A stretch of DNA of 58,248 bases from an alpha proteobacterium SCGC AAA536-G10 (GCA_000384615.1 ARQU01000001.1:306246-364493); one strand, 5' to 3'; positions 1 through 8,860 are shown, counted from the first letter of the stretch. Numbers and translations: made by a program. The notes: generated from the letters alone by a model not told the origin.

Positions 1-750
1 CATAATATTAGTTATGTTGCAATCTGTTCCAAAGAGTTGGAAATAATCGATAATATTCGAGTACCAAGTCATCTCGGCTTCCTTCGGAGACGTGACTTCA
101 AATGCTATGCGCTCCCTACCAAAGTATTCTATAACTTCACTTAGTACATCTTTTACTACTTCAGCTTGGAGTTCAATTTCTTCATGATCAATTAGTACTG
201 TGAATGCACCATGTTCTAAAAAAGGTTCTGCTGAGCTAATAATTTGTTTGGCGTTGGATGCTTTGGCTTTTTCTACCTTTCTCCAACCGCTTTCAGGATG
301 ATGTTCATATATCAAACTCATTCCGCAATCGATGGCGCGTTGTCGCCAGGCTTTTAATTGCCAGCTAGGAACGTCATCAAACGTATTCATGAACTCCATT
401 ACTGAGAAGCCTATATTAGCCGCAGCCTCTATAGCTTCATCAACAACACTTTTTCTATAAGCCCTTAAGAAAAAACCATGATCTAAATAGGGTTGAATTG
501 AATAACGTTTATAAAGAGCAATCTTGCGTTTTAGCCAAGCCTCGGGGTGCCCAAGAATTTGGGGAGTAGTTATTTTTACATAGTCAATTTTCTCTCCCGC
601 TACATCAAGAAAATCCTCCAGTTCAATCAAGCCCATCCGTTCATGATACCATGGCGCTTCATCAAAACCGACATCTTTGATCCAAATTTGGTTTTTGGAT
701 CTAGGTTTGGGCTCAGTATGACTTAGATCGAATAGTTTTCTGATAGACAT
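1..750 (-). CDS. ComA-like (phosphosulfolactate synthase family) protein, 3' end cut by window
   Basis: The frame is open from ATG at 750 to the window edge (250 codons, no stop reached). It resembles ComA, the TIM-barrel enzyme adding sulfite to phosphoenolpyruvate. Around residues 46-60 a stretch reads like the family's 'EDYL..CGD.IDFVK' strand, here EDFLDVAGEKIDYVK. It is followed by KIALYKRYSIQPY and, near the end, IAFEVTSPKEAEM and NITNI, which match the C-terminal ComA strands. The usual GGT after the second strand is replaced by DHG, so the substrate may differ. It is transcribed away from the LacI gene, with a LacI-type operator 135 bp upstream. A second, more AT-rich family member lies at 5292-6086. 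The family assignment is by eye and the reaction is not established. Confidence 0.6.
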   Translation of the reverse strand, partial: MSIRKLFDLSHTEPKPRSKNQIWIKDVGFDEAPWYHERMGLIELEDFLDVAGEKIDYVKITTPQILGHPEAWLKRKIALYKRYSIQPYLDHGFFLRAYRKSVVDEAIEAAANIGFSVMEFMNTFDDVPSWQLKAWRQRAIDCGMSLIYEHHPESGWRKVEKAKASNAKQIISSAEPFLEHGAFTVLIDHEEIELQAEVVKDVLSEVIEYFGRERIAFEVTSPKEAEMTWYSNIIDYFQLFGTDCNITNIM

Positions 751-884
751 GGGTCTCTTTCTTATAATTTATCGAGTGCCAAAGCCTTAAGTTAATAAAT
801 ATGAAGCTTACTCGCCACCAATCATACCTGGAAATTATTCTGGTACTTTCATTAAACTTTGATTTACACGAAACAATAATTAAA

Positions 885-898
885 TGATAACGTTATCA
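885..898. promoter_or_regulatory. LacI-type operator upstream of the ComA-like gene
   Basis: TGATAACGTTATCA is a perfect 14-bp palindrome with the central CG typical of LacI/GalR operators. The same 14 bp recur at 2083-2096 upstream of tctC. On the minus strand a possible promoter for the ComA-like gene (TTGATT, 17 bp, TAATTA) would overlap this site, which fits repression. Confidence 0.8.
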
Positions 899-922
899 AA
901 ATCAAGTTCAAATGATAGCTTA

Positions 923-1963
923 TTATTTTTTTTCCCTAACTGGTCCTGAAGAACCGCGTTCAATTAGTTTACAAGGCAGTATTATTTTTTTTGTTTGCCA
1001 CTCAACTGGGGCTTCGATCTTTTCTATTAATGACTTGGCCGCAAGACTTCCAATTTGTAACCGGTTTTTTTCTACGGTTGTGAGCGTTGGATAGCTTATT
1101 TCTCCAGATAGAATGCCATCCATACCAATGATGGAAAGTTCATCTGGAACTTTTATCCCTTTTTCATTTGCAACATGTAAGGCTGCCAAAGCAAGAATAT
1201 CATTTGATGCAAAAATGGCTGTTGCCGGGGTATCCTTGCTTAAGAACTTTCTCATAGCAGTTCTGGCCTGAGAAAATGAGTCCAAAGAGCTTACACTCAT
1301 ATCACATTTTATACACAAGTCTTCCGAGAAAAACATATTCCGGTTAGAGCAAAAATCTTTCATTATTTGCAAACGCCACGATGAATCGGCGCTCATCATG
1401 GAACCGCCCATAAATAGTGCTATATTGCGATGCCCAAATTCAAAGAGCCGTTCAAGTGCTAAAACCATGCCGCCCTTACTATCATTTGCAATTGTGTCGT
1501 ATCCTAAGAACTCGTCAGAATTTGTAAGTAAGATAATCGGTAAACTTTCTAAAACTTTTAAATCAGCTCTCGGATGAGATGGTGATATTATAGCTCCTTC
1601 TACTCGGGATTGAATCATGTATTTAAAGTTATCTTGCTCAATTTTTGGATTCCATTCATTGTTAAGTTGAACAATGCTGTACCCATATTCTCTGATCTTG
1701 TTTTGAATTCCCTTTATTAATTCTGGAAAGAAAGGATTGGTTAAATCTGCAATAGAAATAGCTATGCTTTTTGTCTTCTGGCGTCGAAAGTTTGCGGCTA
1801 AAATATTTCTTTCATAACCTATCTTCCTTGCGGCCGACAAAACTTTTTTTCGAGTCTTTTCTTTTACTTGAATTTCTTTTTGCCCATTTAAAACCCTAGC
1901 AACAGTGGCTTGGGATAAATTACACTCTCTGGCAACATCCACAATTGTTGCTTTACTGCTCAT
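923..1963 (-). CDS. LacI/GalR-family transcriptional regulator
   Basis: This 346-aa protein has the full LacI layout. An N-terminal helix-turn-helix spans about residues 8-28 (VDVARECNLSQATVARVLNG) and a hinge helix follows at 40-55. A periplasmic-binding-protein-like effector domain runs from about 65 to 340, with 'SIADLTNPFFPEL' and 'GMDG' near the ends of its lobes. The start is supported by AAGGAGG upstream of ATG 1963. It is flanked by two identical palindromes (885-898 and 2083-2096) that are its likely operators, so it probably controls the ComA-like gene, the TTT transporter genes and perhaps itself. The effector is unknown; a small carboxylate or sulfonate taken up by the transporter is an inference. 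GC content is visibly higher than in the tct genes next to it. Confidence 0.92.
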   Translation of the reverse strand: MSSKATIVDVARECNLSQATVARVLNGQKEIQVKEKTRKKVLSAARKIGYERNILAANFRRQKTKSIAISIADLTNPFFPELIKGIQNKIREYGYSIVQLNNEWNPKIEQDNFKYMIQSRVEGAIISPSHPRADLKVLESLPIILLTNSDEFLGYDTIANDSKGGMVLALERLFEFGHRNIALFMGGSMMSADSSWRLQIMKDFCSNRNMFFSEDLCIKCDMSVSSLDSFSQARTAMRKFLSKDTPATAIFASNDILALAALHVANEKGIKVPDELSIIGMDGILSGEISYPTLTTVEKNRLQIGSLAAKSLIEKIEAPVEWQTKKIILPCKLIERGSSGPVREKK

Positions 1964-2071
1964 TTAAATGGACCTCCTTTATTAAAATTGTGAGTTGGAA
2001 AATCGTTAAAGTCAACCCAGAAGCTAAATATATATTTAAGGCATTATAAATAAAATTATAGTAAAAAAATA

Positions 2072-2102
2072 TTGACATAAAATGATAACGTTATCATATT
2101 AT
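2072..2102 (+). promoter_or_regulatory. Promoter of the tctC operon, overlapped by operator
   Basis: TTGACA at 2072-2077 is a consensus -35. TATTAT at 2097-2102 (19-bp spacing) or CATATT at 2095-2100 (17 bp) can serve as the -10. The LacI-type palindrome lies between the two boxes, so bound regulator would block RNA polymerase directly. Confidence 0.65.
2082..2097. promoter_or_regulatory. LacI-type operator upstream of tctC
   Basis: ATGATAACGTTATCAT is a perfect 16-bp palindrome sharing its 14-bp core with the site at 885-898. It lies between the -35 and -10 of the tctC promoter and 119 bp upstream of the LacI start codon. Confidence 0.85.
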
Positions 2103-2162
2103 TTTTAATGTAACAAAAACTAAAACCAGAATTTTAAATAGTTATTATTAGGAGGTTAAACT

Positions 2163-3239
2163 ATGCGTAAATTTTTGATATTATTTGTCGTGTCCTTTTT
2201 CTCACTAACATCAGTTGTCAGTGCTGAAGTGGATTTCTCGGGTAAAACTATTACTTGGGTTGTCCCTTTTAAAGAAGGTGGTGGTACAAGTAGATTTTCT
2301 AGGTTTATTGAGCCATTTTTAACAAAATATCTACCAGGTAATCCTACAATTAAGATCATGCATATTCCTGGTGGTGGCGCTATCAAAGGGTCAAATTATT
2401 TTCAAAAAAATGCTAAACCAGATGGCACATATATTTTTGGCTGCTCAACATCCGTAATTGTAAATGTGGCAACAGGTAACCCTCTTGTTAAATATAACCT
2501 AAGTTCTTACAAACCAGTACTTTTGTTGCCTCAAAATACACATTGGTTTACTAGAAGCGATTTAATAGATGAAGCTCACGACATTAGTAAATTACAAAAG
2601 AGAAAACTTGTTTTATATGGTTTAAAAACTCCTGCTTCGGCTGATCTATTTCATATTTGGGTTTTTGATAAAATTGGTATCAAAGGGGCTAAGCCTATAC
2701 CAGGATTATCCTCCTCAGGAGCATGGCAAGCATTCCAAAGAGGAGAAATACATCTTAATTCTCAGGGTGCAGCTAAATATATCAAAAATGTTAAGCCCCA
2801 AATTGAAAAAGGTAAAATTTTAGATATTATGACACTTGGACTTGTTGACGCAAATGGCAATATTTCAAGAAATCCATTAGCTCCAAATGCACCTACATTT
2901 GCTGAGATGTACGAAAAAGTTAATAGTAAAAAATTATCTGGAGATGATTTGGAAGCTTTCTATTCAATTGCGGCTGCTTGGTCTCAAGCATCAAAATCAA
3001 TGTTATTACCTGAAAATACACCAGACGATATTGTTAAAGTGTATAGAGATGCAGCAAAAAAAATGGTAAATGACCCTGATTTCAAAGCAAAAGCAACAAA
3101 GGTATTAGGACCATATCCTTTGACTGTTGGTGAGGAAGCTGGTGCTATTATAAAAAAGGCAGCTATTTTTTCTGAAAATACAAAAAAACAGCTTAACAAA
3201 GTTTTAAAGAAACATAAATTTACTTATAGAGTTAAGTAA
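2163..3239 (+). CDS. TTT-family solute-binding protein (TctC-like)
   Basis: This 358-aa protein starts with a signal peptide (about residues 1-21, ending VVSA before EVDF), so it is exported to the periplasm. The mature part has the Bug/TctC features: a first strand 'TITWVVPFKEGGG' (residues 29-41) and the glycine loop 'HIPGGGAIKGSNY' (about 68-80). It binds the substrate and presents it to the membrane unit encoded next. GGAGG lies 7 bp before ATG 2163. The gene follows an operator-controlled promoter and is separated from the membrane gene by a hairpin that may set a higher level for the binding protein. The substrate is not predictable from sequence; the ComA-like neighbours hint at a sulfonated or phosphorylated carboxylate, which is inference only. 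Confidence 0.85.
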   Translation: MRKFLILFVVSFFSLTSVVSAEVDFSGKTITWVVPFKEGGGTSRFSRFIEPFLTKYLPGNPTIKIMHIPGGGAIKGSNYFQKNAKPDGTYIFGCSTSVIVNVATGNPLVKYNLSSYKPVLLLPQNTHWFTRSDLIDEAHDISKLQKRKLVLYGLKTPASADLFHIWVFDKIGIKGAKPIPGLSSSGAWQAFQRGEIHLNSQGAAKYIKNVKPQIEKGKILDIMTLGLVDANGNISRNPLAPNAPTFAEMYEKVNSKKLSGDDLEAFYSIAAAWSQASKSMLLPENTPDDIVKVYRDAAKKMVNDPDFKAKATKVLGPYPLTVGEEAGAIIKKAAIFSENTKKQLNKVLKKHKFTYRVK

Positions 3240-3250
3240 GTTTTAAAAAT

Positions 3251-3274
3251 AACTGCCGTTTATAAACGGCGGTT
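3251..3274 (+). terminator. Hairpin between binding-protein and membrane genes
   Basis: AACTGCCGTTT and AAACGGCGGTT form an 11-bp stem with one G-T pair around a very short loop, 11 bp after the tctC stop. There is no long T tract, so it looks like an mRNA-stabilising or partial-termination hairpin rather than a full terminator. Such hairpins often keep a binding protein in excess over its membrane partner. Confidence 0.55.
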
Positions 3275-3289
3275 ATTGAATATTTTAAT

Positions 3290-5275
3290 ATGGAACAATT
3301 TGTCTCTGCTTTTTTTCAATTATTTGAATTAACACACCTTTTATTTTTATTTGGTGGCACTTTACTTGGCCTTATAGTTGGCATATTACCAGGTTTAGGA
3401 GGAACCTCTGGATTAGCGCTTGTATTGCCCTTTGTATATAGTCTAGAACCATCTTATGCATTAGCAATGATGATAGGTGTTTTAGCACCTACTACTACTT
3501 CAGACACATTTCCAGCAGTTTTAATGGGGATACCAGGTACTGCTGGTTCTCAAGCAACTGTAATGGATGGTTTTCCTTTGTCCAAAAAAGGAATGGCTGC
3601 AAGAGCTTTAAGTGCTGCCTTTTGTTCCTCTCTAATGGGAGGTGTTTTTGGAGCATTAATATTATCTATTTCTATTTATTATGCCATACCAATTATAATG
3701 GCTTTTGGATTTGGAGAACAGTTTTTACTTATTATTCTTGCCCTTCTAATGGTTGGTGCTTTAACTGGCGAAAATTTTATTAAAGGTGTTACTGCGTGTA
3801 TTTTAGGTTTAATTATTGGTTCTATTGGTTCAGCTCCCATTACAGGTGATCTAAGATTTACATTTGGTACTCTGTATTTAGTTGAGGGAGTTCCAATTGT
3901 AATTGTAGGATTAGGTTTATTTGCATTGCCAGAAATTGTTGGGCTTCTTGATTCTAAAGGAGCAATAGCAAAAGCATTAAAAAATGAAGAAGGTTGGTTT
4001 AGAGGTATCAAAGATGTTTTTAAAAATTGGTTTCTTGTACTTCGTTGTTCTTCAATTGGCTGTATTGTTGGAGCACTTCCAGGGTTAGGTGGAACAGTTG
4101 TTGATTGGATTGCATACAGTCATTTAAAACAAACATCAAAGGATACTTCGAACATAGGAAAAGGAGATGTAAGAGGTGTTATAGCACCAGAATCTGCAAA
4201 CAATGCCAAAGAAGGAGGTGCTTTAATACCTACATTGCTATTTGGTATACCTGGTTCTGGAAATAAGGTTTTACTTCTAGGTGGCTTTATTTTAATTGGT
4301 ATTGAACCAGGTTTAGAAATGGTAACCACTCACTTAGATCTCACTTACCTCATGATTTGGTCTTTGGCAATTGCTAATATACTTGGTGCAGGATTGTGCA
4401 TCGGATTTGCATCACATATTTCTAAATTAACACTAGTGAGATATTATATACTTGCACCTGTAATGATCGTTTTAATTTTTTTTGCTACTTTTAATATCAA
4501 TAGAGATTGGTATGATTTTATTGGATTACTTGGTTTTGGGCTAATTGGAATAACTTTTAAGGCATTTGGATGGTCTAGACCTGCTTTATTGATAGGTTTT
4601 TTTCTTTCCACTAAAGTTGAATTACTAAGTTATCAGACACAAGCTGTTTACGGACTAACTTTTCTTACAAGACCAGTATCAATTATTCTTATAGTTTTAT
4701 GTTTTGGAACAATTTTATTGCTTTTAAGACAAAAATTTAAACAAAGTTATACTTCAAGTGCATTAAAAAATAAAAAAAATCAAATTTACTATGTATTAAT
4801 TTTACTTGTTTTACCGATATTAATGATTTCTTTGATATCGTCTTTGGATTATAGGGCAAGTTTATTTCCTATTAGTCTATGTGTTGTTTCAATATTACTT
4901 TTGACGATTATATTTTTTGTAAAAATTATTGATTATAATAATCATCATTTATTAAAATATTCTTTTGTTAAATTTGTAAATATGAATATTTATGAACAAA
5001 ATAGTGGCTTTAATAATCAATTTTTCTATTACTTAAGCTTTATAGGTTACTTAATAATGAACTATATTGTGGGGTTTCCAATTGCTTCTGTCATTTTTAT
5101 AAATGCATTTATTATTTTTCATGATAAGCGAGATTATAAAATCTCAATTATAATTTCTTTTGTGTTATTAGTAATACTTTGGTTTCTATCGTATATGTTG
5201 ACACTCCAATTTCCCAATGGTCTAATTGGATTGTTGATAGATATGCCATGGTGGTTAGGTGGCGAATTTAACTAA
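3290..5275 (+). CDS. Fused TctA-TctB membrane component of a TTT transporter
   Basis: This 661-aa polytopic membrane protein has two parts. Residues 1 to about 490 are TctA, with the family's glycine motif twice: GILPGLGGTSG near residue 32 and ALPGLGGTVVDW near 263. From about 500 to 650 a second block of hydrophobic segments (DYRASLFPISLCVV, YLIMNYIVGFPIA, LSYMLTLQFPNGLI) resembles TctB, the small four-helix subunit that normally has its own gene between tctC and tctA. No separate tctB is present, so this looks like a natural TctA-TctB fusion (inferred). It forms the secondary-transport unit for the TctC protein encoded upstream. No alternative start is needed; ATG 3290 begins directly with the first amphipathic segment. 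Confidence 0.85.
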   Translation: MEQFVSAFFQLFELTHLLFLFGGTLLGLIVGILPGLGGTSGLALVLPFVYSLEPSYALAMMIGVLAPTTTSDTFPAVLMGIPGTAGSQATVMDGFPLSKKGMAARALSAAFCSSLMGGVFGALILSISIYYAIPIIMAFGFGEQFLLIILALLMVGALTGENFIKGVTACILGLIIGSIGSAPITGDLRFTFGTLYLVEGVPIVIVGLGLFALPEIVGLLDSKGAIAKALKNEEGWFRGIKDVFKNWFLVLRCSSIGCIVGALPGLGGTVVDWIAYSHLKQTSKDTSNIGKGDVRGVIAPESANNAKEGGALIPTLLFGIPGSGNKVLLLGGFILIGIEPGLEMVTTHLDLTYLMIWSLAIANILGAGLCIGFASHISKLTLVRYYILAPVMIVLIFFATFNINRDWYDFIGLLGFGLIGITFKAFGWSRPALLIGFFLSTKVELLSYQTQAVYGLTFLTRPVSIILIVLCFGTILLLLRQKFKQSYTSSALKNKKNQIYYVLILLVLPILMISLISSLDYRASLFPISLCVVSILLLTIIFFVKIIDYNNHHLLKYSFVKFVNMNIYEQNSGFNNQFFYYLSFIGYLIMNYIVGFPIASVIFINAFIIFHDKRDYKISIIISFVLLVILWFLSYMLTLQFPNGLIGLLIDMPWWLGGEFN

Positions 5276-5291
5276 AATTTAAAGGAATATT

Positions 5292-6086
5292 ATGTCCAAA
5301 AAACCATTTCCATATCTTCCATTTATTAAAAGAGATAAAAAACCCAGAGAAACAGGTATTAACTATGTAAGATCACCTGTGTTGGTAGGTAGAACCGTAG
5401 AAGACTATCTTGAAGCATATGGGGACATGGTTGACATATTTAAGCTTTCAGGAAAACAAGCGGCTCAAATTAATGAAAAATCATTAATTGATTTCATTTC
5501 TACATGTAAAAAATTCAATGTCATGGTTTCTATAGGTAATCCTGTCATGGACGTTGCTTTAATAGGTGGTAGAAAAGCTGTTGATGATTATATAAATAAA
5601 TGTGTAGATTTAGGTGTTGATATAATTGAAATATCAAGTATTGCGCGATCAATTGATGATGACGATGTTTGTACATTAATTGAAAAAGTTTCTAAGAAAA
5701 GTATTAAAGTCCTTAATGAAATTGGTGTGGCTTTTGCTCACTCTGAAGTAAATGAAGAATCTATCTTTGTACAAAGATTAATCAATCAATCAAAAAAGTT
5801 TCTCAATGCCGGCTCGTGGAAGATCTTGTTAGAATCTGAGGGATTAACAGAAAATATGAATAAAGAAAATTATAGATGGAATATTATTGACAGAATTATT
5901 AGCCCTCTAAAATTATCTCAATTTATGGTTGAAGCAGATGATCAAGATGTCTTTTGTAAATATATAGAAATATATGGCCCAAATATTAATATGATGATCG
6001 ACTATTCACGTCTCTTGAAAATGGAGGATGCGAGAATTGGTTACGGTCCTTCGCAATTTCTTTGGGGAAAAGTTGTTAAATACTAA
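5292..6086 (+). CDS. ComA-like (phosphosulfolactate synthase family) protein
   Basis: This 264-aa protein closes the TTT operon, 16 bp after the transporter stop, with AAAGGA as ribosome site. It has ComA-type segments in order: 'VEDYLEAYGDMVDIFKLSG' (about 36-54), 'VDIIEISS' (about 110-117), 'KILLESEGLTEN' (about 177-188), and 'FMVEADDQDVF' then 'INMMIDYS' near the C terminus. In the family these strands carry the substrate and Mg-binding residues, including the EAxD-like pair. It is longer and more divergent at the N terminus than archaeal ComA (about 250 aa). Presence beside a regulated transporter suggests use in catabolism of the imported compound rather than coenzyme M synthesis. Exact reaction unknown. 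Confidence 0.65.
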   Translation: MSKKPFPYLPFIKRDKKPRETGINYVRSPVLVGRTVEDYLEAYGDMVDIFKLSGKQAAQINEKSLIDFISTCKKFNVMVSIGNPVMDVALIGGRKAVDDYINKCVDLGVDIIEISSIARSIDDDDVCTLIEKVSKKSIKVLNEIGVAFAHSEVNEESIFVQRLINQSKKFLNAGSWKILLESEGLTENMNKENYRWNIIDRIISPLKLSQFMVEADDQDVFCKYIEIYGPNINMMIDYSRLLKMEDARIGYGPSQFLWGKVVKY

Positions 6087-6148
6087 ATTAATTAAATACC
6101 CTAATTAATTCAAGTTATATTTTAAAGGTATTTTATTTTTGGTAGAAA

Positions 6149-6223
6149 TGGTGGGACTAACTGGGATTGAACCAGTGACCCCTTCGATGTCAACGAAGTG
6201 CTCTCCCGCTGAGCTATAGTCCC
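6149..6223 (-). tRNA. tRNA-Val (GAC), complete
   Basis: Minus-strand cloverleaf with acceptor GGGACTA (6223-6217) pairing perfectly with TAGTCCC (6159-6153), anticodon arm CTTCG-TTGACAT-CGAAG giving anticodon GAC, a T arm containing GGTTCAATC, and an encoded CCA at 6151-6149. A TATATT box lies 28 bp upstream (6257-6252). Its 5' 60-odd bases plus 9 bp of upstream sequence are repeated exactly 12,000 bp away, marking it as the attachment site of the neighbouring element. Confidence 0.97.
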
Positions 6224-6232
6224 ATTATCAAA
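6160..6232. repeat. Left 73-bp direct repeat (attachment site)
   Basis: Identical over 73 bp to 18160-18232. It covers the tRNA-Val gene from the T arm through the 5' end plus 9 bp of upstream flank. Beyond it, the next 40 bp on the right still match the other copy at about 26 of 40 positions, including the -10 box. Confidence 0.95.
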
Positions 6233-6580
6233 ATGTTGATTAAATGCTTGTAATATAGTCTACCTTAAACGTTGCTGTAAGGATTATATATATATAAATT
6301 TATGGGATTATCAATGATTTTTCATTAAAAGTGTGACACCAGTGTGACAGAAATTATCTCCCAAAAAGATGCGCCAAACTCTTATCCAAATAGATAAGTT
6401 TTATTTAAAATCAATTTAACCAATGGAATTTAATGCATTCAAATGGTCTTCATTTAGTACCTAAGACCCTATTTACTTGAATTAATATGATATGATTAAG
6501 ATAAACTACGGTAAACATCTTAATAATATTAAAGTTGAAACTTCCAAAATTATATAGAATGATAACTTGTTAAATGCTTA
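6233..6580. other. Left end of the element, non-coding
   Basis: This 348-bp stretch holds no convincing gene. It contains the upstream region of the tRNA-Val gene (TATATT at 6252-6257) and a pair of GTGAC repeats at 6333-6337 and 6344-6348. The rest is AT-rich sequence leading to the coiled-coil gene; no strong promoter for that gene stands out. Confidence 0.6.
6331..6349 (+). repeat. Paired GTGTGACA repeats, possible recombinase arm sites
   Basis: GTGTGACA occurs at 6331-6338 and 6342-6349, an 11-bp offset, one helical turn. A matching GTGAC pair with the same 11-bp offset and orientation lies at 18085-18100 near the other end. Lambda-type integrases bind such paired arm sites near both att cores; the assignment here is inferred. 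Confidence 0.45.
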
Positions 6581-8860
6581 ATGTGGATTGTTATGGCAGA
6601 AAATAGTTTATTGCAAAAAGGATTTTCAGACAATATTGATACAATATTTGATGAAGATACATTTAAAGAGAAACAAAAATACGCAACTTTTATTTTTTGG
6701 GTTGCAATAATTGTTGAAGTTTTTGCATCTGCTATAGGGTTGTTTTTTGCAACTTCTACCGGCTTTAATGCATATAATCAAATTCCTGAAAATGAAAGAT
6801 CTACTTCTACACTATTATACGCCATTCAAGGTTCACTTCCATTTTTTCTTATAGCAATAATTGAACCTCTAAAAATACCACTAGCGGGTGGTCTTTATAT
6901 GGTTCAGAGTTTTTGGTGGAAATTATTAATTTTTTTGTCTCTTTTAGGTTTGACTTTTGTAACTTTTGAAACTTTTTTGGCAAGTTTTGAACAAAATTTA
7001 AATAACATCACTGTTCAAGTTATTAAACAAGACAATCTTATAAGAAAAATTAATAAAAAATTATCTATTCTTGAAGAAGATAAGAACGTACTTAATACTG
7101 AGACAGAGGATGGTGTGTCAAAAAAAATTAAAAAATTAAACGATGACCTCTCCATTCAACAAAAAGAAAAATTAGAGGAAATAGCAAATAGATATAAGTC
7201 AAATTTAGAGCCTCTTCAGAAGAGAAGAGAGCAAAATACATTTAAACTTGCTAGTTTAAACACAAATATCAATACAGCTGACAAATTAAAAATTGATGAC
7301 CTAAAAAAACAAGTTGAAGAAAGACAAAATGAAAAAAATATAGTCATTAAGAAAGCATCAGACGATATTGAAAAATATCTTAAGTCGATACAAGGTGCCA
7401 GTGATCAAAAGCAAAAAGAAATAACAAAAAAGATAAATGACTATAAGAGAGACATAGAAAAGAAGAAAGGTGAGAGTAATATATTACAAAATGATGTTCT
7501 TTCTTTAAAAAGCCAATTGGCAACAAATTTAAATAAAATTGATGATGAAGAAAAAACAATCATTAGCGATCTAGATTCTAAAGAGAAAGATGAAATTGAA
7601 GAGCTAAAAAAAGGTTGGTTTCCGGGCAAAGAAATAAAAGAAGCTAAAGATTATTATTCTTCTCAAAAAAATGAGGAAAGACTTAACTTTGAAAATAAAA
7701 GAAATAGAGAAAAATCGAGATTAGATACTTCAATAAATAATAAAGTCGAAGTTATTAATAAAAATAAAGTGGATATAAATAATTTAGAACAATTAATCTT
7801 AAAACTTCAAGGTACAAATGTAGATATCAAACCCGCTGATCAAGAAAAAATTAATGAAATCAACAAAGAAAGAGACAAAAAAATTGAAGTTATTGAAAAT
7901 CAAATAAAAAAATTTAATAAATCAATTTCTCAAAAAGTGGATAGTACACTTGGGAAAAATAATGCTGAAATTAACGAATTAAACACCGCAAATAAAATTA
8001 TTGATGAAAAAATAGATGAACAAAGAAAGAGTAAAATCGTTGAAGAACAGAGAATAGCCAAAGAATTTGGTGAAAAAATAGAAGATAATAATAATACATT
8101 GAATTCAGAAATAAAAAGGCTTGCTGATAATAGATCTCAAAGAATACCTAATATTGAAAAAGAGATTAACAGTCTAAATATCCAAAAAGCAAAGGCTGAA
8201 GAAGAAAAAAGGATGAAGGCACAACGAAATCAAGTTTATAGATTTGCCGCCTTACTTGCTGGGAAAAATGACGTTATTGATTTAACAAAGGAAGAGATTA
8301 CATTCGCAACGACTTTGTGGTTTGGTTCATTAGCATTTGTTGCAGCTACTATTGGAACTGTTTTAGCTTTTACTCATTATATAATGAAAGATCCAAAAAA
8401 TTACACTTTAAGGAAAAAACTAAGTCCTTTTAGAAGATTATATTTTGCATTTTTTGTAATTATAAGAAAATTAACAAAACTTCTTTGGACTTTAATTAAA
8501 GTACTAGCTTCAATTTCAAGAGTGATTTTATCATTTGTAGAAATATTTAGAGGATTGATCGGAAGACCATTTCTTAGAACCCTTAGACTATTAGGCGTTG
8601 CAATCAGAAAAAGGTTAAATAAACCTATAATCAAAGAGAAAATTGTAGAAAAAGAAGTTGAAGTTATAAAAGAAGTTGAAGTTATAAAAGAAGTTGAAAA
8701 GCCAGTTGAAGTTATAAAAGAAGTACCAGTTCAAAAAATTGAAATAAAAGAGGTACCAAAAGAAGTCATACGAAAAGAAATTAGGTACGTCCCACTTTAT
8801 TCTTCTGAATCTGGTCTGGTTGACGCACCTAAAAATATTAAAGAAGATAAAAAAAAGTAG
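6581..8860 (+). CDS. Large membrane-anchored coiled-coil protein, unknown function
   Basis: This 759-aa protein is not recognised. Three hydrophobic helices lie at about 37-58, 77-97 and 115-135. They are followed by a long, highly charged coiled coil (about 140-555) rich in Lys, Glu, Asp and Asn, then another membrane helix at about 575-601 and an amphipathic hydrophobic stretch at about 615-650. The tail (685-745) is built of VEVIKEV-type repeats. The shape suggests an inner-membrane protein with a long cytoplasmic or periplasmic rod, such as a sensor or scaffold. The protein encoded at 9331-10137 has a similar VEV.KE stalk, suggesting a partnership. Its stop abuts the convergent TerB-like gene with no spacer. 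Translation could begin at ATG 6581 or at ATG 6593. Confidence 0.8.
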   Translation: MWIVMAENSLLQKGFSDNIDTIFDEDTFKEKQKYATFIFWVAIIVEVFASAIGLFFATSTGFNAYNQIPENERSTSTLLYAIQGSLPFFLIAIIEPLKIPLAGGLYMVQSFWWKLLIFLSLLGLTFVTFETFLASFEQNLNNITVQVIKQDNLIRKINKKLSILEEDKNVLNTETEDGVSKKIKKLNDDLSIQQKEKLEEIANRYKSNLEPLQKRREQNTFKLASLNTNINTADKLKIDDLKKQVEERQNEKNIVIKKASDDIEKYLKSIQGASDQKQKEITKKINDYKRDIEKKKGESNILQNDVLSLKSQLATNLNKIDDEEKTIISDLDSKEKDEIEELKKGWFPGKEIKEAKDYYSSQKNEERLNFENKRNREKSRLDTSINNKVEVINKNKVDINNLEQLILKLQGTNVDIKPADQEKINEINKERDKKIEVIENQIKKFNKSISQKVDSTLGKNNAEINELNTANKIIDEKIDEQRKSKIVEEQRIAKEFGEKIEDNNNTLNSEIKRLADNRSQRIPNIEKEINSLNIQKAKAEEEKRMKAQRNQVYRFAALLAGKNDVIDLTKEEITFATTLWFGSLAFVAATIGTVLAFTHYIMKDPKNYTLRKKLSPFRRLYFAFFVIIRKLTKLLWTLIKVLASISRVILSFVEIFRGLIGRPFLRTLRLLGVAIRKRLNKPIIKEKIVEKEVEVIKEVEVIKEVEKPVEVIKEVPVQKIEIKEVPKEVIRKEIRYVPLYSSESGLVDAPKNIKEDKKK
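8654..8726 (+). repeat. Short tandem repeats encoding VEVIKE units
   Basis: The 18-bp unit GAAGTTGAAGTTATAAAA occurs twice in tandem (8654-8671, 8672-8689), and most of it recurs after 8704. It encodes the EVEVIK stalk repeats in the C-terminal tail of the coiled-coil protein and may vary in copy number. Confidence 0.7.

Noticed and set aside
912-1094. Open frame on the plus strand under the LacI gene
   Set aside because: It is the reverse shadow of the regulator's C-terminal coding region and has no ribosome site or family match.
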